Virus record (IMG/VR): IMGVR_UViG_3300032285_003008
Location: 1-26,258 of that record
DNA length: 26,258 bases
Strand: one strand, 5' to 3'
From: a virus
The translations under genes were made by a program, and so were the position numbers. The notes beneath the pieces are model-generated. The model was not told the DNA's origin, searched no databases, and saw only the letters and a program-made list of their open reading frames with translations. Below are positions 20,326 to 26,258 of this stretch, in pieces. Within the stretch, counting starts at the first letter, position 1; each line of letters opens with the position of its first letter.

Positions 20326-20771
20326 TAGAGCGCCACCTCCACCACATACGCAGGCTCCATCTCACCGCCCGTGTATTGCATCTGCGTGCTCACGCTAGGC
20401 TGCAAACCGGCCCGCTGTAGGCCCATTTGCAAAACCCGCAGCATTGCAGGCTCCATCACTATCGTTGAAGCCTTTTTTAGGCCCATGTTGCGCAACGTGT
20501 TAGGCAGCACGGCTAGACGCTGCATAATCTCTTGCAAGCCTTCGCTTGTGTACATATGCAACTCGGCCTCGGTTGCCGGAAGCCACTTGCCCGCCATAGT
20601 AAGGCGGCTGATGGTAAACACCGTGCCGCCAATCCGCGCAAACTTCAAAATCCCCATCTTCGCCAAAGCGTTGATGTGAATTAATGCCTTTTCCGTTTCT
20701 TTTGGAGACCCGGTTTCTTGGTTGATCCCGTAACGCAAAATCTGGTTTGTGCTTTGCTGCTGTTCCGGCAT
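20325..20771 (-). CDS. Hypothetical protein of the internal virion/tail region, 148 residues
   Basis: A compact alpha/beta protein with a charged N-terminus (RYGINQETGSPKETEKALIH), a strand pair (ILKFARIGGTVFTISRLTMA), and helices around MYTSEGLQEIMQRLAVLPNT and MLRVLQMGLQRAGLQPS. The size and place recall T7 gp13-type proteins, and the C-terminal half loosely recalls acetyltransferase-like folds, but the resemblance is too weak to name. It shares single-base overlaps with both neighbours. The coding potential is high. Confidence 0.65.
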   Translation of the reverse strand: MPEQQQSTNQILRYGINQETGSPKETEKALIHINALAKMGILKFARIGGTVFTISRLTMAGKWLPATEAELHMYTSEGLQEIMQRLAVLPNTLRNMGLKKASTIVMEPAMLRVLQMGLQRAGLQPSVSTQMQYTGGEMEPAYVVEVAL

Positions 20772-21112
20772 CAGGTCAGCCCCAGCGCAACGGCAATTTG
20801 CTCATGGATCGACAAATGCGTGGCAAGCCAATCATAGAACGATTCCTCGTTGTTCCAGTCGGCATCCAGCATATTGAACGGGTTTTCCAGCCCCAAAAGG
20901 CTCGCAAACGCCTGGTGCTCAACCTGGTGGGGCAGCAACCAGTCGTCCAAATTGTCTATATCAACGTCCGCAAGCGGAAAAGCAGGCACCTGAATGCCCT
21001 GCGCAAAGAATGTCTCGCGGAATACCTGATGCTGCACGCTATTGACGAACAAGAACTCGCCTAGGCTGTCCTTGTCGCCAAATTTAACAATGCTGAGCGT
21101 GCCAAAGTCCAT
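20771..21112 (-). CDS. Acidic hypothetical protein of the late operon, 113 residues
   Basis: An acidic, aromatic protein (MDFGTLSIVKFGDKDSLGEF at the start), with paired segments NSVQHQVFRETFFAQGIQVP and HQVEHQAFASLLGLENPFNM that look like an internal duplication of an 'H-Q-x-F' helix. Three such units may exist, the last being the ATHLSIHEQIAVALGL helix. No cysteine or membrane segment is seen. It lies directly after the holin gene, with a one-base overlap (TGATG). No family is recognised with confidence. Confidence 0.65.
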   Translation of the reverse strand: MDFGTLSIVKFGDKDSLGEFLFVNSVQHQVFRETFFAQGIQVPAFPLADVDIDNLDDWLLPHQVEHQAFASLLGLENPFNMLDADWNNEESFYDWLATHLSIHEQIAVALGLT

Positions 21113-21276
21113 CAGCCACGCTTATCAGCAATCGACATGCCTACGCCAACCAGCGTGGACACTGCGCCAACGGTAGTATTGACGGTATCAGCGTCAACGT
21201 AGCCTTTAGCGACAAAAATGCCGCCAGCCAGAGTAAGCAAATGACGAAAAATGCCCAGCCACATGTCACGGTTCAT
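21112..21276 (-). CDS. Holin-like membrane protein (Pam3-gp28 type)
   Basis: A 54-residue protein starting MNRDMWLGIFRHLLTLAGGI. There are two hydrophobic segments at about residues 8-24 and 34-50, with an acidic turn between (Y-V-D-A-D-T-V) and the ending D-K-R-G. The order 'W-L-G-x-x-R-H-x-L-T-x-x-G-G-x-x-x-A-K-G-Y' and 'x-G-x-x-x-T-L-x-G' fits small phage holins of the Pam3-gp28 type. The ribosome binding site AGGAG sits at ideal spacing before the ATG at 21276. It is only 9 nt from the adjacent coiled-coil membrane protein gene, forming a possible lysis pair. The endolysin is far away on the left arm. Confidence 0.75.
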   Translation of the reverse strand: MNRDMWLGIFRHLLTLAGGIFVAKGYVDADTVNTTVGAVSTLVGVGMSIADKRG

Positions 21277-21285
21277 CTCAATCTC

Positions 21286-21516
21286 CTATTTGTCTGCTTT
21301 ACGGTCTAGCCTGTCAAAAATCTGCTTGAGCATGTCCTTCAGCTCAACAATGTCCTGCCGGTAATCGTCCTTGGATACATAGTTGAGGTGAAGGTCGCGC
21401 TCAATCTCTTTCAGATCGTGCTCCAACTCCTTCACCGCATCCCAGACAACCTTCACAAACCAGCCAATGGCTGCCCCTGTTGCCGCCACCGCGATGTTGT
21501 AAAGGTTCTGGTCCAT
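21286..21516 (-). CDS. N-terminal membrane anchor with coiled coil (XhlA- or spanin-like)
   Basis: A 76-residue protein. Residues 5-25 are a hydrophobic anchor (YNIAVAATGAAIGWFVKVVW). Residues 27-73 form a charged coiled coil (AVKELEHDLKEIERDLHLNY, then DIVELKDMLKQIFDRLDRKA). An anchor plus periplasmic or cytoplasmic coiled coil is typical of inner-membrane spanins and of hemolysin-XhlA-like lysis accessories. It sits between the tailspike and the holin. GGAGTGG precedes the ATG at 21516. No catalytic motif is present. Confidence 0.7.
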   Translation of the reverse strand: MDQNLYNIAVAATGAAIGWFVKVVWDAVKELEHDLKEIERDLHLNYVSKDDYRQDIVELKDMLKQIFDRLDRKADK

Positions 21517-21517
21517 C

Positions 21518-21622
21518 TTATTTTGCCACTCCGGCTAAAACAATTGCTATTTTTGGCAATGGCTGCTTTGCTGTGATTGCCAACTCACGCTTAGCCCATG
21601 TTGCTGCGTTAAGTTCTTGCAC
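21518..21622 (-). CDS. Possible 34-residue peptide filling the gap after the tailspike gene
   Basis: A GTG-started frame (MQELNAATWAKRELAITAKQ at the start) ending in a short hydrophobic run (IAIVLAGVAK). It overlaps the tailspike 3' end by 14 nt in another frame, and its TAA lies one base before the ATG of the membrane coiled-coil gene. The peptide looks protein-like and the genome leaves no other gap here. No strong ribosome binding site is seen. It may be a real small gene or a remnant of a longer tailspike end. Confidence 0.3.
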   Translation of the reverse strand: MQELNAATWAKRELAITAKQPLPKIAIVLAGVAK

Positions 21623-23219
21623 GGCAAAACCCAATGCCTGTGTCAAAATAAATAGTACCAACAGCTACGCCTGCTGTGGCGGCGGCTGCATTGCTTGCAT
21701 ATTCTCCTGCTATAGCGAGTTTTACAGACTCCCCATTACCTGAGCGAGAACCTATAATGTGGGTTGTCCCACCATATGCGGCGGGAAGTGATGTGTATAA
21801 TTGCCCCCAACGCGCCCCTGTAGCTCCCAATCCTCCGGTGGCATCTGTTCCCGGCTGAAATATACCCGCGCTTGTCCAATTAAATTTAAGATTTCCCGCA
21901 TTGTAAAATGACAAGTCGCTGGTAGCGTAAACTTGTTGCCACCGCAACACACCATTATGGTCAATATGCTGTTGCACCACCGTCCCGGACGACGCGGCCA
22001 AACCTTGCATTGTCAACACAATCTGGCTGCCGCTATTGGGGGTAACCTGCGAAGCACCTATAAATGCTCGTCCAGAATATTGCAGCGATCCCCCACCGCC
22101 AAGTAATGTATTTCCGCTCCACTCTAAATTATTAACAGTTGCTGCGTTAACGGATACGGTTTGTGTATAGGAAGCATTGTTTTTGTATTGACCGCCCTCA
22201 ATATTACCTAAAGTCAAGTTGCCGCTCAAAGCAATCCAGTTATTAGCAATGCTAACGCCGTAAATTGTGGCGGATGAGTACAATGGAGTGTTAGTAAAGT
22301 ACTCCACGTAATTGCCCTCAAACGTCAACGAGGAACCGCCAGTCATGCCTAAAAAGCACCATCCAGTTTCCGCGTCACTATCCCTAATAATCAAATTGTC
22401 AGTAGAGCCCGCAAACAATATTGTGTATGTGCCTGCTATGCCAGTGCTATAAAAATTTGTGTTAGTTATTAGAGTGTGGTGAGCTGACGTTGTGCTGTAA
22501 ATGCAATAAGACTGTATTGACTCAAAAAGGCACCCCTCAAACGTAACGGCATAAGAAGAAGCCATCTGGACGGAAAGGTCCATAAGAGAAAAACGGCAAT
22601 TTATAAATCTGGTTATGTTTGCATTTTCTAGCCGCAGGCCCTTACAGCCAGTATTGCCAACAACACTCAACCCACTAAAGGTGACTCCACTTCCGCCCCC
22701 AGGCACAGATGAGCTGCCCACATAAAATAAAAATCCAGTATATGACACGGCGTTTGTAACAACCGCTCCGTAGTCAAAAATAATATTGATTACCTTCCCC
22801 GGCGTTTTGGGAATTTGTATTTCGCTGGAAACCAAATAGGAGCCTATTGGAAACCTTACATTGCCTCCGTAGGTGGTGGATAAAGCGTAAGTGATTGCTG
22901 CCTGAATGGCCGCCGTATCATTGGCAATGCCATTTCCAACCGCGCCAAAGTCTTTGACGCTCACAACATCCCGCTCCTTACTCTGGACCGTGCGCGTGAC
23001 CGCGCCAGTGCCAGACTGCAAAAATGAGACATCAACGCTTGACATTGAAACGTTGGAAATGCTGCCGCCAGTGATCGACACGTTAGCTAGGCTGTTTGTG
23101 CCGTTGCCAATGCCGTTAATCCCGTTTACCACCGTCAAAAAGTTGTTATCCAACTGCGACAGAGGAATTGGGCCGGTAGCCCCGGCAAACGTGTTCGGAA
23201 TGGTGATTGGAAGCGCCAT
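21609..23219 (-). CDS. Tailspike with pectate-lyase-like beta-helix
   Basis: A 536-residue protein. Residues 1-80 form the virion-attachment end (PITIPNTFAGATGPIPLSQL onward). At 84-110 comes the characteristic entry DVVSVKDFGAVGNGIANDTA of right-handed beta-helix tailspikes and GH28/pectate-lyase-fold proteins, where the D-F-G-A-x-G-x-G and D-T-A-A-I-Q-A-A-I elements are conserved. Residues 115-390 are repeated short strands with Asn/Ser/Thr turns. The end resembles common phage tail-fibre termini (AGVAVGTIYFDTGIGFCRAR). It likely binds and degrades host surface polysaccharide. The gene is clearly lower in GC than its neighbours, as expected for a swapped host-range gene. Catalytic residues cannot be placed by eye. 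Confidence 0.85.
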   Translation of the reverse strand: MALPITIPNTFAGATGPIPLSQLDNNFLTVVNGINGIGNGTNSLANVSITGGSISNVSMSSVDVSFLQSGTGAVTRTVQSKERDVVSVKDFGAVGNGIANDTAAIQAAITYALSTTYGGNVRFPIGSYLVSSEIQIPKTPGKVINIIFDYGAVVTNAVSYTGFLFYVGSSSVPGGGSGVTFSGLSVVGNTGCKGLRLENANITRFINCRFSLMDLSVQMASSYAVTFEGCLFESIQSYCIYSTTSAHHTLITNTNFYSTGIAGTYTILFAGSTDNLIIRDSDAETGWCFLGMTGGSSLTFEGNYVEYFTNTPLYSSATIYGVSIANNWIALSGNLTLGNIEGGQYKNNASYTQTVSVNAATVNNLEWSGNTLLGGGGSLQYSGRAFIGASQVTPNSGSQIVLTMQGLAASSGTVVQQHIDHNGVLRWQQVYATSDLSFYNAGNLKFNWTSAGIFQPGTDATGGLGATGARWGQLYTSLPAAYGGTTHIIGSRSGNGESVKLAIAGEYASNAAAATAGVAVGTIYFDTGIGFCRART

Positions 23220-25159
23220 TAGAACCTAGCCCTCATTTCATATTCGAGTTCAAGAGTGTTTAACGTAAACAAGGCGTTAGACGCCGTAATCGTCAAACCT
23301 AGGTACTTACCGTATTGCTGGGCATCGCTCTTATAGAGGGTGTACCCATTGTTGTACCAACTTATAGTCGTGCCGCTAGAGTTTGTCCACGGAATCGTAC
23401 TGCCGACCGAGTTTGTCCAGTTGACGTAAGTGATGTCTATGCCCGTTAGGCTTGACTTCACCTCGTTGTCTATGGTCGCACTCAAAGTGCCTACAGTCGT
23501 GGTGGTGGCTTCAATTGCGGCTTTGAGCGCCTGCTTGTCCCTAATCGGGTCCGTCAGCGGCCACAGCGCGCTTCTGACAATGACGTTAGCGCCCGCGGTG
23601 CTGCTGTTATACAGCTTGTACAACCCGGTGCTGGTAGTGCCATACAACGAGATAACACCGCTCACCGGCACACTGGTCACATAATTCAGCGCACCCTGCG
23701 AGGTGAAAAACCACCGCTTGTCAAAAAACACTGCCTGAATTGGCCGCGCCGTATTAGTCAATGGATCGTTGTAGGTAAACGACCAAGCCGCGCACAGAAT
23801 GTTGTTCAGCAGTACCTGGCCGCCGCTCACCGGCTGCGTAAAATCAATTAGCGGGAAAATGCCGTCCAACTGGGTGCTGAGCTTGCTCGTCGTAGAACCC
23901 ACCAGCGCATACACGCCGTAGTCGTTCATAAACAACACTGACCGGAAATACGGAAAGATGGTCATGTTGCGCTTGGTGCCCACCGAAGCACTGGCGTTGG
24001 TGTTGGTGAAAATCGTCGTGCCGTTTGTTTGTACACGAACGTCCGAAAAGACGTTGATGCTATCGTCGCCAAACACATACAAGAAGTTGTTGGCCGGTAG
24101 CAGCGCCGTAATGTTGTTGTGCAGCGTCTCATCCGTCAACAGGATGTTGCCCGCGCTCACGCTCACGAAATCGTTGTATTTGCCCGCTGCCGAATAATAA
24201 ACGGTTCGCCCCTGCGCCACCCAGACCCGCCCCGAAAACGTAGAGACATCCACGCTTTGGTCCGTACTAGCCACACCCTGCGCAATGGCCGCTCCCGATC
24301 CAAACGTAACCGTTGGCGCAGAGGTGTATCCAGACCCGTTGTTGGTCATGATGATAGCAATGACCGCGCCGCCAGACACAATTGCCGTGCCCGCAGCGCC
24401 TGTACCGCCGCCACCAGTAAAGGTAACGCCTGGCGCGCTAGAATACCCCGTACCGCCGCTTAGGACGAGCGCAGAGGCCGTTCCTTTGGCAAAGCTAAGG
24501 GTACTACACACCGCAGCCGCGCTAGAGCCTCCACCGCCCGTAAACGTGATGCTGGGGGGCGACGTATAACCAGACCCCGTTTCCGTAAACAGCAACCCGC
24601 TTACCGCACCAGCCGTTATCAACGCTTGGGCAACAGCCTGCACACCGCCCGTTTCATTAGGGGCGCCAATGGCTACAGACGGCGCTGAAGTGTAACCAGA
24701 ACCGCCGTTGGTTATGCCGTAAGCCGAGATAGAGCCGATCGACACAACATTGCTGGCATCCCAAGTGAACAACCCGTTGTTAGAGTCAATGATAAGGATG
24801 CGGTCGTTCTTCCACTGCGCAATACGGACGCCAGCGGCCGAGAATTTACCCGCAGCGGCCATCGTGCCGCCTGTCGCCGTGTCAATGCGGTAATACTGCG
24901 CCCCGCCGTTGGTAAAGAACGCCACAACGTAGTCCACGTTCTTAATGCTGCAACTGTACAGCGCCGCTGGAGTACCGCTCCAAGTAAACAAAACGCTCGA
25001 TTGCAGCCCTAGCGTCTTGATGTTGCCGAAACCAATAGGCTGCGCGTTCTCTAGCCACGCAAACTCATCATTATCAATGGCCGTGCGGTTAGCTTGGGTG
25101 TTTACACCCTTAAAGTTCTTTACGACCTGATAAGATTTTCTCTGCTCTGCCGCGGCCAT
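23219..25159 (-). CDS. Tail nozzle-like protein (gp12 type) with an inserted glycine-tyrosine repeat domain
   Basis: A 646-residue protein. Residues 10-130 contain [26 protein letters not shown] and a G-N-I-K-T-L-G turn, then strands such as [16 protein letters not shown]. This layout fits tail tubular protein B/nozzle proteins. Residues 145-300 hold four tandem copies of a G-S-G-Y-T-S-A-P-x-V-x-F unit (153, 195, 236 and 275). Residues 305-640 return to a beta-propeller-like pattern ([38 protein letters not shown]). It shares one base with the tailspike start and lies 1 nt after the adaptor gene stop. The nozzle assignment rests on position and N-terminal style. Confidence 0.75.
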   Translation of the reverse strand: MAAAEQRKSYQVVKNFKGVNTQANRTAIDNDEFAWLENAQPIGFGNIKTLGLQSSVLFTWSGTPAALYSCSIKNVDYVVAFFTNGGAQYYRIDTATGGTMAAAGKFSAAGVRIAQWKNDRILIIDSNNGLFTWDASNVVSIGSISAYGITNGGSGYTSAPSVAIGAPNETGGVQAVAQALITAGAVSGLLFTETGSGYTSPPSITFTGGGGSSAAAVCSTLSFAKGTASALVLSGGTGYSSAPGVTFTGGGGTGAAGTAIVSGGAVIAIIMTNNGSGYTSAPTVTFGSGAAIAQGVASTDQSVDVSTFSGRVWVAQGRTVYYSAAGKYNDFVSVSAGNILLTDETLHNNITALLPANNFLYVFGDDSINVFSDVRVQTNGTTIFTNTNASASVGTKRNMTIFPYFRSVLFMNDYGVYALVGSTTSKLSTQLDGIFPLIDFTQPVSGGQVLLNNILCAAWSFTYNDPLTNTARPIQAVFFDKRWFFTSQGALNYVTSVPVSGVISLYGTTSTGLYKLYNSSTAGANVIVRSALWPLTDPIRDKQALKAAIEATTTTVGTLSATIDNEVKSSLTGIDITYVNWTNSVGSTIPWTNSSGTTISWYNNGYTLYKSDAQQYGKYLGLTITASNALFTLNTLELEYEMRARF

Positions 25160-25160
25160 G

Positions 25161-25796
25161 TTAGTACGGCGTGCTGTAAGGGTCAGGCATACGGCGCGTG
25201 AAAGTGGTGTTAATCACCGACATCGCCTTGGCCTTATACTGGTTCAAGAATATCTCAGCCTCGCCGTAGGATTGCTCCTTAAACTTGGCCGTGTGGCAGG
25301 CGTAGTAAGCCACAGGGTCAGTCCACGGGCTGATGATGGTGTCCGTATCGGTTGTGTTGACCAGATCAGTTGGCAGGATGATCGTATCCAGTTCCATCTG
25401 GTAAACTTGGTCAGGCACCGGGCTAAGGTAGAACGACTGCTGCCCATACACCGAAAAGGCAATCGGGCGGCCAATGTAGTTCTGCCAAAACCGCAATTCG
25501 GCGTTAAACTGGGTCCAAGGCAGGTAGCGCAACGGAATGCGCGTGTTGCCCCAGTACAAATTGATGTTGAGGATGTCCATCGTCTGAATGCCGCTCGGGA
25601 GCGCGCTAAACTGATAGACTTCTTGGTTTGTGACCGTGTTTACGGTCTGAATGGTGCGCAAGCACCCCGTATCACGCACCAAACGCTGGCGCGCGGCGTT
25701 GATGTAATCGGTTAGCTCAGAGTCAGACCAAAAGTTGGCGTTTGCGTCATGCAAAAGCCGCCTGCACTGCGTAATGTAAGTCTGAAGGGTAGCCAT
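25161..25796 (-). CDS. Tail adaptor protein (gp11/tubular protein A-like)
   Basis: A 211-residue protein. Residues 1-45 ([20 protein letters not shown], then [18 protein letters not shown]) match the helical N-terminus of phage head-tail adaptor proteins, where W-S-D-x-E-L-x-x-Y-I-N-x-A is a frequent signature. The middle is beta-rich ([40 protein letters not shown]), and the C-terminal helices include a [11 protein letters not shown] motif. It is next to the nozzle gene, as in T7-like tails, and overlaps nothing. GGAGAG lies just before the ATG. Confidence 0.8.
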   Translation of the reverse strand: MATLQTYITQCRRLLHDANANFWSDSELTDYINAARQRLVRDTGCLRTIQTVNTVTNQEVYQFSALPSGIQTMDILNINLYWGNTRIPLRYLPWTQFNAELRFWQNYIGRPIAFSVYGQQSFYLSPVPDQVYQMELDTIILPTDLVNTTDTDTIISPWTDPVAYYACHTAKFKEQSYGEAEIFLNQYKAKAMSVINTTFTRRMPDPYSTPY

Positions 25797-25808
25797 TTAC
25801 TCTCCAAC

Positions 25809-26093
25809 TCATGATACGAGTGCAATAACCTTGGTTCGTTCCTCTTTCGGCTCCTCGTCGGAGATAACAAACCGATCCAACCGCTTCAAGCCGTTTGCAA
25901 CGTCATTTGCCGTCACAGCCCAGCCTAACCTGGCAAGCACGGGAATGCGATCACCCATTCCGTACCCAAAGACGTGCCGCGCAACCTCCAAAGGCACCAT
26001 AACGGCCTTTCCGGGCGGGAACGCGTACTTGTTCCCATGCCACATATCCTCAAAAGGCTCTTTAGTGCCGTTGGTAACCCACACATCACTCAT
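25809..26093 (-). CDS. Small hypothetical structural-region protein
   Basis: A 94-residue protein (MSDVWVTNGTKEPFEDMWHG at the start). It is largely beta with a later helix and an acidic, lysine-containing tail. The segment KYAFPPGKAVMVPLEVARHV, followed by G-Y-G-M-G-D-R, looks like small head-completion or neck-region phage proteins. I choose the ATG at 26093, which overlaps the upstream stop in an ATGA; a start at 26114 adds seven unsupported residues. Its position before the adaptor gene suits a virion component. No family is named. Confidence 0.7.
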   Translation of the reverse strand: MSDVWVTNGTKEPFEDMWHGNKYAFPPGKAVMVPLEVARHVFGYGMGDRIPVLARLGWAVTANDVANGLKRLDRFVISDEEPKEERTKVIALVS

Positions 26094-26258
26094 AGCGAGA
26101 CGACATCGCCCCAAACGGAAATGTTCACCGCCGAGTTAGCAACGCCCGTACCCACTTTCAGGAACAACACAGGCGCGGTGTAAGCCGTAGTGGCCGCACC
26201 AGAAGCCAGCGTCAAATCCTGCCAGGTGTTGGCAGCCGACACGTTGCCCAGCGTCTGA
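26090..26258 (-). CDS. C-terminal end of a virion structural protein, cut by the window edge
   Basis: The last 55 residues or so of a minus-strand gene that enters from the right. The visible part is beta-rich and uncharged (SAAN-TWQDLTLASGAAT, then APVLFLKVGTGVANSAVNIS) and ends V-W-G-D-V-V-S-L. The style matches phage coat, decoration or fibre proteins. Its stop overlaps the next start (ATGA). The start and total length cannot be seen. Confidence 0.6.
   Translation of the reverse strand, partial: QTLGNVSAANTWQDLTLASGAATTAYTAPVLFLKVGTGVANSAVNISVWGDVVSL

Noticed and set aside
19637-20398. 253-codon Pro/Ala-rich plus-strand frame
   Set aside because: Mirror of the Gly/Ala-rich minus-strand gene, a product of base composition.
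21609-21660. Programmed frameshift in the tailspike at the G3T4 run
   Set aside because: The zero-frame ending resembles common tail-fibre C-termini, and the run is not in the correct phase for a standard -1 slippery site.
1-26258. Integrase, attachment site, tRNA genes or T7-type phage promoters
   Set aside because: No integrase-like gene, cloverleaf or repeated 20-bp promoter-like element was seen on reading both strands.

Overview
The window looks like part of a tailed double-stranded DNA phage with podovirus (T7-like) tail architecture. The tail genes read as an adaptor of gp11 type, a nozzle of gp12 type, a beta-helix tailspike and a run of Ala/Gly/Gln-rich internal virion proteins. Genes are packed head to tail, mostly with 1-20 nt overlaps. 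There is no integrase, tRNA, rRNA or host metabolic operon. Base composition is GC-rich except for the tailspike. The GcrA/SANT-like and zinc-ribbon regulator and the general gene style suggest a proteobacterial, perhaps alphaproteobacterial, host; this is inference. Capsid, portal, terminase and polymerase genes are not seen and presumably lie outside the window.

Layout. (1) 1-2092, plus strand: small phage proteins of unknown function, two tiny membrane-protein candidates and a GH19 chitinase-like endolysin. (2) 2136-4144, minus strand: a small basic protein, then a 490-nt gene-free stretch with hairpins and a promoter-like sequence, then a three-gene operon that looks replication-related (ribbon-helix-helix protein with a primosome-type C-terminus, small membrane protein, FWPS helicase-loader-like protein). 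(3) 4145-4407: a divergent control region with a rho-independent terminator, a sigma70-like promoter and a 12-bp inverted repeat. One arm of that repeat sits exactly in the promoter spacer. (4) 4408-10240, plus strand: an unbroken chain of 14 overlapping genes. It begins with a recombination module: YqaJ-type exonuclease, helix-hairpin-helix protein, RecT-like annealing protein, OB-like small protein and Holliday-junction-resolvase-like nuclease. Then come small unknown genes joined by a repeated junction, a zinc-ribbon DNA-binding regulator, and a glycosyltransferase-methyltransferase fusion. (5) 10241-26258, minus strand: the virion and lysis module, read right to left. It runs from a partial structural gene and the tail genes through tailspike, coiled-coil membrane protein, Pam3-gp28-type holin and internal virion proteins to a large beta-rich structural protein. 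It ends with a DUF6321-type protein, a NUMOD4-HNH endonuclease and a 47-aa conserved basic protein.

How it fits together. The divergent control region probably switches between the leftward replication operon and the rightward recombination/early operon. The rightward operon supplies DNA recombination functions and a set of small, probably host-directed proteins. The leftward late operon makes tail, internal core and holin. Lysis genes are split between the two arms, with the endolysin on the far left and the holin inside the tail module.

The most striking signal is in the 7.2-8.4 kb stretch. A 16-bp sequence, GGAGGTGAAGCCATGA, recurs at successive gene junctions. It serves at once as the last codons of one gene (E-V-K-P-stop), the ribosome binding site and the start codon of the next. 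A sixth, degenerate copy lies inside one gene, where loss of the stop appears to have fused two former cassettes. This looks like a junction-based system for stacking and exchanging small phage genes.
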